From: an uncultured Coriobacteriaceae bacterium
Lineage (GTDB): Bacteria; Actinomycetota; Coriobacteriia; Coriobacteriales; Atopobiaceae
NCBI GenBank assembly: GCA_902798915.1
Contig: CADBYM010000015.1
Location: 1 to 64,000 of the forward strand
DNA: 64,000 nt
Reading direction: 5' to 3'
Shown here: piece after piece, positions 1 to 8,098 of the stretch
Layout of the letters: each line of letters starts with the position of its first letter
Position numbering within the stretch: the first letter of the stretch is position 1
The notes under the pieces: model-generated
Seen by the model: the letters and a program-made list of their open reading frames with translations, nothing else
Told to the model about the DNA's origin: nothing
Databases searched by the model: none
Position numbers and translations under genes: made by a program

Positions 1-771
1 GCTCTCGGCGTCGAGCAGAAGCTCCACCTGCCTGAGCTGCGCGGCGAGGTGGCGCGGGTTCTCCCTCTTGAAGCCGTTTATCAGGTGCTGGAACTCGGCA
101 TCGGCCTCATCACGCGCCCCCCCGGCGCCGGCAAGACCTACGCGCTCAGGGCGTGGTCGGGGGCGCTCAACCCCAACGCGGCGTCCCACGTCTACATCTG
201 CCTCTCCACGGTGAGCCCCGTCGAGTTCTACCGCCAGCTCTGCCAGGGGCTGGGCATCGAGCCGGCCTGCAGGAAGAGCGACATGTTCCGCCAGGTCCAG
301 GAGCACCTGCGCTACCGCGCGGTCGACAAGGGCCTGCAGACGGTCGTCACCGTCGACGAGGCCCAGTACCTCTCCCACGAGATCCTGCGCGACCTCAAGA
401 TGCTCGCCAACTTCGACATGGACTCGCGCGACTGCATGGCGCTCGTGCTCGCCGGCCAGCCGGTGCTCGCCGACGTCCTCTGCCGGACGGCGCACGAGGC
501 GCTCCGGCAGCGCGTCGTCGTGAGCTACGCCTTCCGCGGCATCGCCGCCGACGAGGCGGCCCCCTACGTGGAGGCCATGCTGCGCCGCGCCGGGGCCTCC
601 CCGGCCGTCTTCGACCCGGCGGCGGTCGCCGCCCACGGGTGCTGCAACGGGTCGGTTCGCCGGCTCAACCAGGTGCTCACGGGCGCCCTGCGCATCGGCG
701 CCCAGCAGGGGGCGGCCTCTGTGGACGCCGAGATGGTGCTCTCGGCCGCCCAGGAGGCGAGCATACGATGA
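1..771 (+). CDS. AAA ATPase of a transposon (ExeA/TniB-like), 5' partial
   Basis: The frame is open from base 1, so the first GTG (49) is probably internal and the true start lies left of the window; 256 codons are visible. The product resembles the ATP-binding partner of DDE transposases (ExeA/TniB/MuB-like), which selects target DNA and activates the transposase. A P-loop (RPPGAGKT, encoded near 118-141), a Walker B (TVDEAQYL, near 351-374) and the LVLAGQP sensor strand typical of ExeA are visible. The first P-loop glycine is replaced by Arg. The gene overlaps the next by the ATGA tetranucleotide at 768-771, implying translational coupling. The transposase itself should lie upstream, outside the window. 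Base composition is far more GC-rich than the downstream genes, suggesting transfer. Confidence 0.8.
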   Translation, partial: ALGVEQKLHLPELRGEVARVLPLEAVYQVLELGIGLITRPPGAGKTYALRAWSGALNPNAASHVYICLSTVSPVEFYRQLCQGLGIEPACRKSDMFRQVQEHLRYRAVDKGLQTVVTVDEAQYLSHEILRDLKMLANFDMDSRDCMALVLAGQPVLADVLCRTAHEALRQRVVVSYAFRGIAADEAAPYVEAMLRRAGASPAVFDPAAVAAHGCCNGSVRRLNQVLTGALRIGAQQGAASVDAEMVLSAAQEASIR

Positions 772-1094
772 GGCCGCTCACCGACACGCTGCTCGCGGCG
801 GTGTGCGAGCTGGAGGGCGACGTCAGCCCGCTGGTGCGCGAGGTGCTCGCCGCGTGGTACGGCCCGGGCAGCGCCTGGGCCCGCGGCGGGACGGGCGCCT
901 GCCCGGACTGGGACGAGGAGCTGGGCGGCGAGCGGTGCGACTGCTGCTGGAGCGAGGACTGCCGGCCCGGGGGCACGACCCTGCTGAGGGAGGTCTGCTG
1001 CGTGCTGTGGCCGTGGGCGGCGGACGAGATAAGGCGCGGCCGGCCGGGGCCGCGGTACCGATACGACGACGGGCCGGACGGAATCCCGTTCTAG
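768..1094 (+). CDS. small Cys-rich accessory protein of the transposon
   Basis: A 108-residue protein starting at the ATG that overlaps the ATPase stop codon (ATGA). I do not recognise a family. The middle is rich in Trp, Cys and acidic residues, with a CDCCWSEDC cluster that could bind a metal, and the C-terminus is basic then acidic (RYRYDDGPDG). The tight coupling with the ATPase gene and the shared extreme GC content indicate that it is a cargo or accessory gene of the same mobile element. A hairpin follows directly after the stop. Confidence 0.6.
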   Translation: MRPLTDTLLAAVCELEGDVSPLVREVLAAWYGPGSAWARGGTGACPDWDEELGGERCDCCWSEDCRPGGTTLLREVCCVLWPWAADEIRRGRPGPRYRYDDGPDGIPF

Positions 1095-1096
1095 CG

Positions 1097-1123
1097 CGAG
1101 GGGCGACGGCGGTCGCCCCCTCG
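1097..1123 (+). terminator. hairpin after the transposon gene pair
   Basis: CGAGGGGCGAC pairs with GTCGCCCCCTCG around a GGCG loop with one bulged C, immediately after the stop at 1094. No T-run follows, so this is a terminator candidate only. Confidence 0.35.
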
Positions 1124-1159
1124 TCCGCTCCCGAGCGCACCTTGAAAACCGCATTGCGC

Positions 1160-1236
1160 CGCAGCACGGCGGGCCGCCGTCACATTAGACAGTCTGCGCC
1201 TGCACAACTCAGCAATTTGCCTTTCTACACGAGATG
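1160..1236. mobile_element. probable right end of the ATPase transposon
   Basis: The tyrosine recombinase frame on the minus strand is intact until base 1237 and then changes to unrelated codons. Read outward-in on the minus strand, the first foreign bases are TGTAGAAAGGCAAATTGC, and TGT...ACA ends are usual for Mu/Tn5053/Tn552-type elements that carry an AAA ATPase. I therefore place the transposon end at about 1236 and its left end outside the window. The exact left border of this feature is arbitrary; the inverted repeat partner cannot be seen. Confidence 0.5.
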
Positions 1237-2342
1237 ACGGGCACGCTCGCGCCCGCGGCCATCATCCCCGTCGCCACCGAGTGGCGCAGCGAGTGCGGGC
1301 CGCTCTTCGCCACGGGGTCGGGCGACACGTGCGCGGCGGCCATCCTCCTCCGCAGGATCGTGCCCATCTCCGTCAGCGCGCCCCACGGCGCCGTCAGCCG
1401 CGTGAACACGTAAGGGCAGGTCGCCTGTGGCGGACGGCCGTTTCTGATCCAGTCGGCGAGCGCCCACCCCACCTCGTCTGTCATCGGGAGGGCGTTCGGG
1501 ACGCCGGTCTTCCTCTGGACGACGTCGATCCTCGACGACCCCCACCCGATGCTGGAAAGCTCGAGGCCGACGACGTCCCCCTGCCGGAGGCCATACGTGG
1601 CAACGAGCAGTACCATCGCGTAGTCCCTCTTTCCTGCGGCGTCCTCGCGCCCGATCGAGGAGAGCAGCGTACTCACCTCGTCCGGCGTCCAGAGCTTGGA
1701 CAACGGCCTGCTCGGGTATCTGCCCGCCTTGGGGACGAGAGGCGACAGGTCGCGATCGGTCACCCCCTGCGCGAACATGCACCGGAGGAAGCATCGCGTC
1801 GAGGAGATCACACGGCTTATCGCGCCGGGCGCGGACTCGTGGCGCTCGACGACGAAGAGCTCGATCACGTCGCGGGTGACGTCTCCCAGCGTGGCGACCC
1901 CCATGCGCTCGAGGTGGGAGAGGAAGTCGCACGCGTCGGCGTGCCTCCCGGACACGGTCGCGGGCGAAAGCCCCCTCTCCACGCAGTCTCCCATGAACAG
2001 CTCGAGGGCTGGGCGGAAGCGCGCCGGCGCGTTGCGCCCCTGCGACCAACGTCCGGGAATCTGTCCGGTCGCATCATAGAAGACGAGCATCCAGCACGCC
2101 CTGCGGACCTGCAGGACGTGGCTTGGCGGCTTCACGCAGGAGTCCAGGTCGACGCCGAACCTCCATTCTATGTAATCCCTCACGATTCCCTCGGAACGGA
2201 CGTCTCGCCCCTCCGACTCGGCCCAACTGGCGAAAGCCTTGAAGTGCTCACCGTAGTGCTTGATGGTGTAGCGGGCGAACCCCAGCTCACCGAGCCGTTG
2301 AACCACCTCCACGCCAAGCTGTCCCAGTGATTTGGTGCCCAT
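1209..2342 (-). pseudogene. tyrosine recombinase/integrase, 3' end lost to transposon insertion
   Basis: A phage-integrase family recombinase with an N-terminal SAM-like core-binding domain (about residues 10-190) and a catalytic domain. Catalytic residues are visible in ATYGLRQGDV (Arg I) and SGPHSLRHSVAT (the HxxR box). The conserved LGH motif and the nucleophilic Tyr that should follow GASVPVIS are missing. The last six codons (CRKANC) and the stop belong to the inserted element. A full-length enzyme would be perhaps 30-40 residues longer. The start ATG at 2342 has an AAAGGGGG ribosome site upstream. The protein cannot catalyse strand exchange in this form. Confidence 0.8.
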
Positions 2343-2483
2343 GTCAGCCCCCTTTCATATTCGACGACAGAGCTACGTCAAATATGAGTTGGGACGCAAC
2401 GTTATCGCAACCCGGCGGCCGCTTACGCGGCCCGTAGCTGCTGCGCGGTCGCCGGGGTTTCCCTAACGCGATGGTTTCCATAA

Positions 2484-2515
2484 TCGTCGTTTGGGAAACG
2501 TTACCCAAACGACGA
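2484..2515. repeat. 32-bp near-perfect palindrome at the broken 5' end of IS66
   Basis: TCGTCGTTTGGG (2484-2495) is perfectly inverted as CCCAAACGACGA (2504-2515) around AAACGTTA. The right arm runs into the first recognisable codons of the truncated transposase (GAC GAG ACG), so the palindrome sits exactly on the truncation border. Confidence 0.7.
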
Positions 2516-3431
2516 GACGGAGGTGCAGGTGCTGAAGGAGCCCGGGCGCGAACCGAGGCAGAAGTCCTACATGTGGCTGTTCAGGACGGGCCCGCACGAG
2601 GTGCCCAACTGCGTCTTCGAGTGCCGGCCCACCCGGTCGGGGTCGGTGCCGCGCGAGTTCCTTGCGGGCTGGTCCGGCTACCTCACCACCGACGGCTACG
2701 GCCCCTACTTCGACATGGGCCTCCCGGGCGTGACCAACACGGCGTGCCTCGTGCATGTGCGCCGCAAGTTCGCCGAGATCGTCAAGTCCGCGGGCGGCGA
2801 CGCCGCCTGCGAGGGCGCCGACTCCATCGCGCTCGAGGTCCGCCGCCGCATAGACCGCATCTTCCGCGTGGACTCGAAGTTCGACAAGATGGGCCACGAG
2901 CAGCGCAAGAGGGCGCGCGACAAGAGGCTTCGCCCGCTCATGGAGTCGTTCCAGAGGTGGGCCGAGGCCGCCCTCCCCAAGGCCGTGCCGGGGCTGGCGC
3001 TGCACAAGGCGCTCCTCTACGCGCTCAAGTACTGGCCGTACGTGACGAATGTGCTCCAGGACGGCAGGCTCGGGTTGGACAACAACATCGCCGAGCGGGC
3101 CATAAAGTCCTTTGTGATCGGCCGCAAGAACTTTTTGTTCTCCGACACGCCCGCGGGCGCGAGGGCCTCGGCGGCCATCTACTCGATCGTGGTCACCGCA
3201 AAGCTCAACGGCCTCAACCAGCGCGCGTACCTCGAATGGCTGCTCACCGAGATGCCCAACGACCCGCACCTGCGCGCGCCGGGCGGCGTGGACCGCTACC
3301 TGCCCTGGTCGGACGACGTGCCCGAAGGGTGCAGGCTCGTGCCCAGGGGCGAGGTCGACGAGGCCAAGGCGCTGCCCGACGAACCCATCGTTGACCCTGA
3401 CGAGCTGGAGGCGGCGCTGGGAGACTCCTAG
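2511..3431 (+). pseudogene. IS66 family transposase (TnpC), 5' truncated
   Basis: About 305 residues of the C-terminal catalytic half of an IS66 DDE transposase. The sequence enters the family at DETEVQVLKEPGR and keeps the three acidic catalytic positions (DET, LTTDGYGPY, NNIAERAIK) and the C-terminal domain. Family members are normally about 500 residues with a leucine-zipper and zinc-finger N-terminus. That part, and the tnpA and tnpB partners, are absent. A GTG at 2523 could start translation, but no convincing ribosome site precedes it. This is a relic rather than an active element. Confidence 0.8.
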
Positions 3432-3540
3432 AGCATTCCCGAGACTCGCCGGGAAAGCTCCGACCGTCTTCCCAGGGGCAACCGGGAAAGCTCCGATGGC
3501 TTTCCCAAGGGTCATCGGGAAAGCTCCGACCTTCCTTCCA
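3419..3540. repeat. 33-bp tandem repeats with internal hairpins
   Basis: Three units beginning GGGAAAGCTCCGA start at 3451, 3484 and 3517, exactly 33 bp apart, and a degenerate copy starts near 3419 inside the end of the IS66 gene. The second unit forms a perfect GGGAAAGC...GCTTTCCC hairpin with a 7-nt loop, and the others are imperfect versions. Because 33 is a multiple of three, antisense frames stay open through them, but I see no reason to think they are coding. Confidence 0.75.
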
Positions 3541-3806
3541 TGCGGATCCTGAGGACGCGTGCGTCTCCGCCCAATATTCGGTTGTCACCTGTCGTCCAGG
3601 GGCACAAGCTCCTCCCTCAATCGCCACCTATCCTGACGGCAACATTGTGGCTGAGGGCAGCTGTCAACTTAAGACGCGCTACTTTTGGCGCTTACAAAAC
3701 AAACGGCGCAAGGGCTACCTGGAATGATGTTCCCTAAACGAATGGTCGCAAAAAACCGTCCCCTTTGCCAAGGGGACGGTCCCAAACATGTGACCGTTGC
3801 GTGGTC
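3432..3806. other. 375-bp non-coding stretch between IS66 and glgA
   Basis: Holds the 33-bp repeats (to about 3540) and the glgA terminator (3749-3780). I see no gene, promoter or RNA signature in 3541-3748. Confidence 0.6.
3749..3780 (-). terminator. rho-independent terminator of glgA
   Basis: An 11-bp stem ACCGTCCCCTT / AAGGGGACGGT with a 4-nt loop is followed on the minus strand by TTTTTT. It lies 26 bp after the glgA stop codon. GGGGACGGT-type stems are also frequent repeat elements in Coriobacteriia, so it may be one of those doing terminator duty. Confidence 0.8.
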
Positions 3807-5585
3807 TTACGTCAGGTCGAGATACAGCTGACGATACTGCTCAGCGGACTTCGCCCACGAGACGTCCTTCTCCATGTCGCGGATGACCATGCGGTCCCAG
3901 CTTTCGCGCGCCTCGAAGTACAGCGTCTTCGCGCGATTGATGGCGTCGTAGAGCAGACCGGCGTCGTAGCGGTCGAAGGTGAAGCCGTTGCCGGTGTCCT
4001 CGAACATGTTGTACGGCTCGACGGTGTCCTTGAGACCACCGGTCTCGCGCACGATGGGAGCGGAGCCGTAGCGCATGGAGATGAGCTGCGTCAGGCCGCA
4101 GGGCTCGAACTGAGACGGCACGAGGAAGGCGTCGCAACCAGCGTAGATCTTGTGCGAGAGGGCTTCGTCATAGGCGATGTAGGAGCAGACCTCGCCCTTG
4201 TGCTCGTTCTCGAGGTTGCGGAAGGCGTTCTCGTACTCGGCGTCGCCGGTGCCTAGGATGACGAGCTGGGTGTTGCCATCGATGAGGCTCGAGGCGATGG
4301 CGCTCACGAGGTCGAGGCCCTTCTGGTTGGTGAGACGCGAGATGAGGCCGATGACGAACTTGCCCTCGTCCTCGTAGAGGCCGAGCGCCTTCTGCAGGGC
4401 AACCTTGCTGGACTTCTTGCCTGCGATGGCGTTCTCGATGCCGTAGGGGGTGTCAAGCAGCTTGTCCGTCGCGGGATTCCAGATGTCCACGTCGATGCCG
4501 TTGACGATGCCGCGAAGCTTGTAGGCGTGGTGACGCAGGTGTGCGTCGAGGCCCTCGCCGTATTCGGGCGTCTGAATCTCGCCCGCGTAGGTGTTGCTCA
4601 CCGTGGTGATGGCGTCGGAGTACGCGAGACCGCCCTTGAGCATGTTGGCCTCGGTCCACTCCTCCTGCAGGGCGCCCATGTTGAAGGCGCTGTCGGGCAG
4701 GTTGGACCAATACTTGAGCGTGGGGATGTTGTACTTGCCCTGGAAGCGAAGATTGTGGATGGTGGTGACGACCTTGGAGCGCGCGAGGTCGGTGCCTGCG
4801 AACATCTCGCGCAGATACACGGGCACGAGACCAGCCTGCCAGTCGTGGCAGTGGATGATGTCCGGAATCCAGTCCATGTAGACGAGGGCTGCGAGCGCTG
4901 CCTTGCCGAAATAGCAGAACTTGGGGATGTCGTCTACGAGGTTGGTATAGGGGTTGCCGCCCGCGAAGAACTCCTCGTTGTCGATGAAGTCATAGACGAC
5001 GCCGTCCCACACGTACTCCATGATGCCGACGTAGAACGAGCGGCCGTCGGAGCACAGGTCCATGTCGAAGGAGCCGCGATAGACCATCTTCTCCTTCCAC
5101 TCCGGCTTGATGATGCCGTAGTTGGGAAGGATGACCTTGACGTCGCAGTTGAGCTTGACGAGGGCCTTGGGCAGGGCGTACATGACGTCGCCCAGGCCGC
5201 CGGTCTTCACGAAGGGATAGCACTCAGAGCCGATGAAGGCTACGCTGCGGCGCGGCTCGGGCATCGGGGCGGGTGCGGGCTCAGGCTCAGGAGCGGGTGC
5301 GGGCTCGACCTTCGCGACTACTTCGGCGACCTTTGCCTTGACGTCCTCGACGACCTCTTCTGCCTTTGCCTTGACGTCGGCGGCCTTCTTGGTGACGCGC
5401 TTGGCGGCCGTGGTCTTCTTTGCGGCAGGCTTCTTTGCTGCGTCGTCCTTCGTGGCGGAGGTCTTCTTCGCCGCGGTCTTACGCGTGGTCGTCCTCTTGG
5501 CGGCCGGCTTCTTTGCGGGGGCCTCTGCGACCTCGGCGACGGCCTCTACCGGCTCTTCGGTCTTCTTGGTTTGCTTAGTGGGCAT
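3807..5585 (-). CDS. glgA: glycogen synthase with lysine/alanine-rich N-terminal tail
   Basis: A 592-residue GT5 family glycogen synthase that extends alpha-1,4-glucan from ADP-glucose. The catalytic part begins near residue 112 with RRSVAFIGSECYPFVKTGGL; KTGGLGDV (about 127-134) is the ADP-glucose site, and EPCGLTQL followed by TGGLKDTV is the C-terminal nucleotide/catalytic region. Residues 1-111 are an extra tail of KPAAKKT-like repeats and then a Pro/Ala/Glu-rich stretch, resembling histone H1-like tails; bacterial GlgA proteins are usually about 480 residues and lack this. I chose ATG 5585 because GGAAGG lies 7 nt upstream and an earlier start would add unrelated sequence. It is separated by about 190 bp from rpiB. 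Confidence 0.93.
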   Translation of the reverse strand: MPTKQTKKTEEPVEAVAEVAEAPAKKPAAKRTTTRKTAAKKTSATKDDAAKKPAAKKTTAAKRVTKKAADVKAKAEEVVEDVKAKVAEVVAKVEPAPAPEPEPAPAPMPEPRRSVAFIGSECYPFVKTGGLGDVMYALPKALVKLNCDVKVILPNYGIIKPEWKEKMVYRGSFDMDLCSDGRSFYVGIMEYVWDGVVYDFIDNEEFFAGGNPYTNLVDDIPKFCYFGKAALAALVYMDWIPDIIHCHDWQAGLVPVYLREMFAGTDLARSKVVTTIHNLRFQGKYNIPTLKYWSNLPDSAFNMGALQEEWTEANMLKGGLAYSDAITTVSNTYAGEIQTPEYGEGLDAHLRHHAYKLRGIVNGIDVDIWNPATDKLLDTPYGIENAIAGKKSSKVALQKALGLYEDEGKFVIGLISRLTNQKGLDLVSAIASSLIDGNTQLVILGTGDAEYENAFRNLENEHKGEVCSYIAYDEALSHKIYAGCDAFLVPSQFEPCGLTQLISMRYGSAPIVRETGGLKDTVEPYNMFEDTGNGFTFDRYDAGLLYDAINRAKTLYFEARESWDRMVIRDMEKDVSWAKSAEQYRQLYLDLT

Positions 5586-5730
5586 CTTGCTTCCTTCCGT
5601 CGACTGCGGGCTTCGGTTCCGCCCATACGAACACAACCTTTGCGAATCCCCGGCGCTACGTCGAGAACTTTTCGGCGAACACCGAGAATGCGCAGGTGAG
5701 GGGCAGTAGGGATTCGTTCCCTGTTGCCCG

Positions 5731-5761
5731 GGGTCGCAAAGGGGTGGTTCCTTGGCGACCC
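5731..5761 (-). terminator. hairpin after rpiB
   Basis: GGGTCGC and GCGACCC pair around an inner AAGG/CCTT stem just after the rpiB stop. No T-run follows on the minus strand, so termination is only suggested. Confidence 0.35.
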
Positions 5762-5775
5762 GCTTCCGGCATCCC

Positions 5776-6237
5776 TTACTCTGCGGCTTCGAGCACGCCG
5801 GTGGCGTCAATCTCGTCGAGCATGGCAACGCGTCGGGCGTGGCGTCCGCCCTCGTACTCGGCATCAAGCCATGAGTCCACGATGAGTTTGGCCATCTCGT
5901 CGCCCACGACGCGTGCGCCGAAGGCGATGATGTTTGCGTTGTTGTGCCTCTTGGAGAGCGCGGCGGTGTAGGGCTCGGAGCATACGCAGGCGCGCACACC
6001 CATCACCTTGTTTGCTGCGAGGCTGATTCCAACGCCGGTGCCGCAGATGAGTACGCCACCATCGACCTCGCCTGAAGCCACGAGCTTGCCCACGCGATAC
6101 CCGCTGATGGGATAGTCGAAGCTCTCTGTGGAGTCGGTGCCGACATTGACGACCTCGACCCCTCGCTCCTCGAGATGGGCCTTGACGATGTCCTTGAGGT
6201 CAACGGCGGTGTGGTCGTTGCCGATTGCGAGCTTCAT
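5776..6237 (-). CDS. rpiB: ribose-5-phosphate isomerase B (RpiB/LacAB family)
   Basis: A 153-residue protein of the RpiB/LacA/LacB family, which interconverts ribose 5-phosphate and ribulose 5-phosphate in the pentose phosphate pathway. Family motifs are MKLAIGNDHTAVDLK at the N-terminus (Asp/His of the active site), GVLICGTGVGIS with the catalytic Cys, and RHNNANIIAFGARV. Length is normal. The start ATG (6237) was preferred over longer frames because GxDHxxxxLK sits at the N-terminus in the family. Galactose-6-phosphate isomerase subunits are related, but the motif set and single copy fit RpiB better. It diverges from the HAD gene at 6332. Confidence 0.88.
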   Translation of the reverse strand: MKLAIGNDHTAVDLKDIVKAHLEERGVEVVNVGTDSTESFDYPISGYRVGKLVASGEVDGGVLICGTGVGISLAANKVMGVRACVCSEPYTAALSKRHNNANIIAFGARVVGDEMAKLIVDSWLDAEYEGGRHARRVAMLDEIDATGVLEAAE

Positions 6238-6331
6238 GGGCAAGTCCTTTCGTAGGGAATGTGAAGCATCCACCATGATACACTCTAACGAGCAACAAGT
6301 GCCCCATGCGGCTCTTCTCGAAAGGCGCATC

Positions 6332-7171
6332 ATGATAAAGCTCGCACTCACCGACCTGGACGACTCGCTCATTCGTGTGGGTCTCCCGCACGCCACGCGC
6401 CACGCGCTCGAAGCCATCCACGCCATGCTCGATGCGGGGCTGCGCTTCGGACCGTGTACGGGGCGGGTGCCTTGGGACCTGCATCTCCTCTTCGCGGAGG
6501 ACTCCGCCGCGTACCGGACGGGCGTCACCGTCAACGGGCAGCTCGTGTACATCGACGGTGAGCTGGTCTTCGACAAGCCCATTCCGCATGAGGGGCTGCA
6601 GAAGGTTGCGAATACGGTGTATGACTTTCCGGGCACGGCGCTCATGATCAACGACTTTGGCAACCGGTATTCCGTCGGAATCTCCGCCCAGGAGATTGGC
6701 CAGTACTATGCGGAGTTCGGCCGCATTGGAAAGGTGCGCGTGCGCATCCCGGAGGATCGCCCCATTTACAAGGCAAACATACGTGTGGTGGGCGACAAGA
6801 AGCGTCTCCACGAGGTCCGCCGCCAGCTCATGCATCTGGTTCCCGAGCTGGACTTCGTGTATCCCAACCCGCATGTTAACTACATCGACGTGGCGTCGAA
6901 GGGATGGAGCAAGGCGAAGGGCGTGGAGGTGCTCGTGCGAGAGCTGGGCATCGGCCTCGACGAGGTTGCCGTCTTTGGCGATGCCGAGAATGACCTCGAT
7001 GTCCTGAAGTACGTGCCAAACTCTGCGGCGATGGCGAACGCGACGCCCGCAGCGGCGGAGGCGGCTCGCTGGCACATCGGTCCGAGCGCAGACGACGCGG
7101 TGGCGGATGCCCTTCTCGACATCGTGAATGCCGCGCGTACGGGCGATATGCCCGCATACATGCACGACTGA
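6332..7171 (+). CDS. HAD family hydrolase (Cof-type), paralogue 1
   Basis: A 279-residue Cof-type HAD phosphatase of unknown substrate, probably a sugar phosphate. Motif I is DLDDS at residues 8-12 rather than the usual DxDGT; motif II is CTGR; the Lys of motif III is in GWSKAKGVEV; motif IV is FGDAENDL. The gene is followed 53 bp later by a close paralogue with the same start (MIKLALTDLDD) and the same C-terminal block (ARWHIG-SADDAVADAL). A third copy lies at 9849. The start ATG is preceded by GAAAGG. Tandem duplication is evident. Confidence 0.82.
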   Translation: MIKLALTDLDDSLIRVGLPHATRHALEAIHAMLDAGLRFGPCTGRVPWDLHLLFAEDSAAYRTGVTVNGQLVYIDGELVFDKPIPHEGLQKVANTVYDFPGTALMINDFGNRYSVGISAQEIGQYYAEFGRIGKVRVRIPEDRPIYKANIRVVGDKKRLHEVRRQLMHLVPELDFVYPNPHVNYIDVASKGWSKAKGVEVLVRELGIGLDEVAVFGDAENDLDVLKYVPNSAAMANATPAAAEAARWHIGPSADDAVADALLDIVNAARTGDMPAYMHD

Positions 7172-7224
7172 GGTCTCACTGCAGGTTTTCCTCCCGGGGT
7201 GGCCGCGCATAGAAGGAAGGCACC

Positions 7225-8085
7225 ATGATTAAGCTCGCTCTTACCGACCTCGACGACACGCTCATCAAGAACGGTATGCCCCGCGCAAGCGACAAGGCGC
7301 TCGCGAGCATCCATGCCATGCTTGATGCGGGCCTGCACTTTGGTCCCGTGTCCGGCCGCATCCCTCGGGCGATGGGCTGGATGTTTGATGACGACGAGGC
7401 GTGCTACGCGACAGCCGCCCTCTCGAATGGCCAGATGATCTACCTCGATGGTGAGCTTGTGCATGTGGAGCGGCTTGACGGCGGCGAGCTCAACCGCGTG
7501 GCCGAGGTCCTCTCCCGCATTCCGCAGGCGGCGCTCACGGTTTACGATGTGAATGCGCCTGTGGAAGACGATGCCGGATACTTCGTCTCGCCCGATGCGG
7601 AGCACCTTGCGGGGTGTCGTGAGTGCTTCAAGCACATCAAGGGGGGTGTGAACCGCTTGGTGGATTCCACCTACGTCAAAGCGAATATCTGGTGCGCGGG
7701 AAGTCGCGAGCACATCACCGAGGTGCGTGACATGTTGCGTGAGGAGTTTCCCAGCATGGACTTCGTCTTTCCGAGTCCGACGGCACCACTCATCGACATC
7801 TCGCCAGCGGGTTGGAGCAAGGGGACTGCGGTGCGCTTCCTCGCCGATGAGCTCGGTATCGGTCTGGATGAGGTGGCCACGTTTGGAGACTCGGAGAACG
7901 ACCTGTCTATGATCGAGGCGGTCCCCAATTCGGTAGCGGTCTCCAACGCGAGTGACGAGGTGAAGCGTGCCGCACGTTGGCAGATAGGTTCGAGTGCGGA
8001 CGATGCGGTGGCTGACGCCCTCGCCCAGATTGCCGAGGCGGCGCCCGGCGGCTCCATGCCCGCGTTCATGCGGGGCGCGAAGTGA
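7225..8085 (+). CDS. HAD family hydrolase (Cof-type), paralogue 2
   Basis: A 286-residue Cof-type HAD phosphatase with motif I DLDDT (8-12), motif II VSGR, motif III Lys in GWSKGTAVRF and motif IV FGDSENDL. It is very similar to the preceding gene and to the one at 9849 in its N- and C-terminal thirds. The cap domain in the middle is more divergent, as expected if the paralogues act on different phosphorylated substrates. GAAGGAAGG precedes the ATG. The AI-2E family permease gene starts 13 bp after the stop, so the two are probably cotranscribed. Confidence 0.84.
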   Translation: MIKLALTDLDDTLIKNGMPRASDKALASIHAMLDAGLHFGPVSGRIPRAMGWMFDDDEACYATAALSNGQMIYLDGELVHVERLDGGELNRVAEVLSRIPQAALTVYDVNAPVEDDAGYFVSPDAEHLAGCRECFKHIKGGVNRLVDSTYVKANIWCAGSREHITEVRDMLREEFPSMDFVFPSPTAPLIDISPAGWSKGTAVRFLADELGIGLDEVATFGDSENDLSMIEAVPNSVAVSNASDEVKRAARWQIGSSADDAVADALAQIAEAAPGGSMPAFMRGAK

Positions 8086-8098
8086 GGCGGATGGATTC

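Noticed and set aside
2463..3515. 350-residue minus-strand open frame with GKxxGAFP repeats
   Set aside because: It is antisense to the IS66 transposase and only stays open because GC-rich codons avoid stops and the 33-bp repeats keep the frame. The sense strand has clear transposase motifs.
3419..3540. Short CRISPR-like array with 33-bp period
   Set aside because: There is no unique spacer between constant repeats, only three or four units, and no cas gene nearby. The variable half is an inverted version of the constant half.
4527..5699. 390-residue plus-strand open frame
   Set aside because: Antisense to glgA, whose catalytic motifs prove the minus strand is coding. The frame is Gly/Leu/Arg/Asp-rich as expected for the complement of GC-rich codons.
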